DNA of 6,797 nucleotides. Source: Acholeplasmataceae bacterium (GTDB lineage: Bacteria; Bacillota_I; Bacilli_A; Acholeplasmatales; Acholeplasmataceae). Location: the NCBI GenBank assembly GCA_003497445.1, contig DNNX01000032.1:1-6797 (forward strand), in the 5' to 3' direction. Position 1 is the stretch's first letter. Each line of letters begins with the position of its first letter. Below the pieces are notes generated by a model. That model made no database searches. It had not been told where the DNA came from and saw only the letters and a program-made list of their open reading frames with translations. Shown one piece after another: positions 5,196 through 6,797 of the stretch. The translations under genes and the position numbers were made by a program.

Positions 5196-6797
5196 TTATT
5201 TTCCTTTCTTAACTGCTTTATCACCAAAGTACTCTTTGGCAAGATCAAGAGCCTCATCCGTTTTAACTTGTTTTTCTGTCTTATATAATTGTAGGTCACG
5301 TGAGGTTAATTTTGGTGTTTTATGCCCTTGTTTCCACAATGTGACATATTCCGCCTTCATTGCAAGCCAATCATTTTTTATTATGGCATAATAATTTTCG
5401 ATGACGTTAGATTTAGCATTTAAAATATCTAATACGTCTTTTTTAATATCTTCTTCATACATTTTTAAGGCTGTATTTAAATCATCATATACCAATAACA
5501 TGTGCGTTTCAGTTACAGCTTCAAGTGAGCCTTCAAATAGAAGATGTGCAGAAAACTCTTTTCCTGGTTCGTCATAGTGTTCCAGTTTATGCCAAGCAGA
5601 TAACAATCGCTCTTTTTTATTTTTGTCACTGGCATATAAAATATGCTCAACATCTGATACTGTAACAAGTGCTTCTCTATCTTGTTGAGGTGGTTGAATC
5701 TGATGGTTACTGGATTCAACATTTTCAGATTTAGTCTGTGTTTCGACTTGTTTTGATTGTTTTAATTGCTCGATTTCGTACCTTAATTGTTGTATCTCTG
5801 ATTCAATATCTACCGATCTTATGGCTTGATGTTCAATCATTTTAACAACAGCGAGTTCAAGATATGTTTCTTTTTGTGTTGTATATTTAATATCATATGA
5901 CAAGTCATTAATAACATCTAAGAAATGATATAGTTTTTCATACGGTATATATTCTGCAATGTCTTGATAAGACCCTTTTTTATTCGTTGCTTTTTCTTTT
6001 AATATCAATGATAGAGCATTTGTAAGATCCGCAAGAATACGAGTCACTTCTTTACCTTGATTCAGTTGCGTTTTAATCATATCTAAAGCGTTTGATGTTT
6101 CTTTATTAATGATCGCATTTAATACGTTTTCCAAATCTTTGTTTGACACAGCACCCGTCACTTGATAAACGATGGTTTCCGTGATTTCATTTGCGGCAAA
6201 TGCTCGAACTTGATCAAGTAAAGAAATGGAATCTCGTACGGATCCACCACCTAAAGAGGCGATGGCTGATATTGCATCTGAAGTAATATTGATGTTTTCT
6301 TTTTTACAAATATCTTTAATTTTTTTTGCAATTTTATCTTTCGCAATAAGTGTAAAATCAAAACGCTGACAACGTGATAATATCGTTTGTGGAATTTTAT
6401 AAATTTCTGTTGTTGCAAGAATAAAAATAACGTGTTGAGGTGGTTCTTCAAGTGTTTTAAGTAGGGCATTAAATGCACCTGTTGTAAGCATGTGCACTTC
6501 ATCAATGATATAGACTTTATACTTACCTAAACTCGGCATGAATTTTACTTTGTCTCTAATATCACGAATTTCATCAACACCGTTATTAGAAGCTGCATCG
6601 AGTTCTATGATATCTGACATATCCGACGATTTTAGTGTATGTAAGACATCACAATGATTATATGTTTCGTTTTCTTCTTGAAAACAATTAATTGCTTTTG
6701 CAAATATTTTTGCAATCGATGTTTTTCCAGTTCCACGAGGTCCACTAAACAAATATGCATGGGACGTTTGATTAAATTTAAGTGCATTCGATAACGT
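5196..6797 (-). CDS. dnaX: DNA polymerase III subunits gamma and tau, missing its N-terminal start
   Basis: DnaX is the AAA+ motor of the clamp loader that places the beta clamp on DNA; its tau form also tethers polymerase and helicase. The window shows 533 residues. The frame stays open to the right edge (TLSNALKFNQTSHAYLFSG), so only about 25-30 residues are missing. Numbering from the first visible residue: Walker A GPRGTGKTS (19-27), Walker B YIIDEVHML (96-104), sensor 1 ATTE (128-131), SRC arginine-finger motif (141-143), sensor 2 GGSVRDSISLLDQ (arginine 188). The collar domain runs to about 325, followed by a likely coiled coil (SEIQQLRYEIEQLKQ) and a Gln-rich linker. A C-terminal domain of about 150 residues, typical of tau, ends the protein. 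The zinc cysteine cluster is degenerate: Cys38 and Cys49 remain of four. It heads the ybaB-recR operon. Confidence 0.96.
   Translation of the reverse strand, partial: TLSNALKFNQTSHAYLFSGPRGTGKTSIAKIFAKAINCFQEENETYNHCDVLHTLKSSDMSDIIELDAASNNGVDEIRDIRDKVKFMPSLGKYKVYIIDEVHMLTTGAFNALLKTLEEPPQHVIFILATTEIYKIPQTILSRCQRFDFTLIAKDKIAKKIKDICKKENINITSDAISAIASLGGGSVRDSISLLDQVRAFAANEITETIVYQVTGAVSNKDLENVLNAIINKETSNALDMIKTQLNQGKEVTRILADLTNALSLILKEKATNKKGSYQDIAEYIPYEKLYHFLDVINDLSYDIKYTTQKETYLELAVVKMIEHQAIRSVDIESEIQQLRYEIEQLKQSKQVETQTKSENVESSNHQIQPPQQDREALVTVSDVEHILYASDKNKKERLLSAWHKLEHYDEPGKEFSAHLLFEGSLEAVTETHMLLVYDDLNTALKMYEEDIKKDVLDILNAKSNVIENYYAIIKNDWLAMKAEYVTLWKQGHKTPKLTSRDLQLYKTEKQVKTDEALDLAKEYFGDKAVKKGK
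5201..5207 (-). promoter_or_regulatory. Ribosome binding site of ybaB inside the end of dnaX
   Basis: The minus strand reads AAAGGAA just before the dnaX stop codon, with the ATG at 5194 about 6-8 bases on. It decides the ybaB start in favour of the short form. Confidence 0.75.

Noticed and set aside
5195..5299. Longer ybaB start giving a 35-residue N-terminal extension
   Set aside because: The extension lies inside dnaX in another frame and is unlike the family. The internal ATG at 5194 has a good Shine-Dalgarno and starts the canonical YbaB helix.
5513..5722. Second minus-strand open frame inside dnaX
   Set aside because: It is the +1 frame of dnaX, without a ribosome binding site or recognisable features; the dnaX frame itself is intact across it.
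6301..6345. A8 and A6 runs in dnaX (an in-frame A AAA AAA heptamer) as a gamma-forming slip site
   Set aside because: They lie just after the AAA+ core and before the collar domain, so a product ending here could not form the oligomeric clamp loader. They look like ordinary lysine codons in an AT-rich gene.
6750..6752. TTG as a possible start of dnaX
   Set aside because: The frame continues upstream with family-typical residues (NALKFNQTSHAYLFSG) to the window edge, so the TTG is an internal leucine codon in front of Walker A and the gene is merely cut by the window.

Overview
This is an AT-rich bacterial housekeeping region in two convergent blocks. Gene content and order are of the low-GC Firmicutes/Mollicutes type. 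On the minus strand they follow dnaX-ybaB-recR and rpoE...fba, orders known from Bacillus. The B. subtilis genes yaaL, bofA, pyrG and spo0F that would lie between them are absent. Every tryptophan codon I checked is TGG, no gene has an internal TGA, and the one gene ending in TGA has TAA directly behind it. The genome is therefore not shown to use the Mycoplasma code. Together this suggests an Acholeplasma-like mollicute, or a close low-GC relative. The assignment is inference from style and synteny, not from a database match.

Left block, plus strand (1-1863): the C-terminal end of an unidentified gene overlaps rqcP (yabO), a small S4-domain RNA-binding protein of ribosome quality control. 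It is followed by lysS (lysyl-tRNA synthetase). A small hairpin lies between rqcP and lysS. A strong hairpin terminator that can work in both directions closes the block and separates it from the convergent minus-strand genes.

Right block, minus strand (6797 down to 1869, listed in order of transcription): dnaX (5' end outside the window), ybaB/ebfC and recR are tightly packed, with a 1 bp gap and a 1 bp overlap, and form a DNA replication/repair operon. A small two-helix membrane protein of unknown function follows, with its ribosome binding site built into the recR stop. Next comes rpoE (RNA polymerase delta subunit), with its own promoter and terminator. Then comes fba (class II fructose-bisphosphate aldolase), with its own promoter, and finally an unidentified acidic, helical 184-residue protein 12 bp behind fba, probably co-transcribed with it.

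No mobile element, CRISPR array, RNA gene or prophage was seen, and there is no gene-free stretch longer than about 85 bp. I find no new multi-gene system. The points most worth a second look are two unrecognised small proteins embedded in core operons, a DnaX whose zinc-binding cysteine cluster is half lost, and a delta subunit lacking the lysine tract found in B. subtilis.
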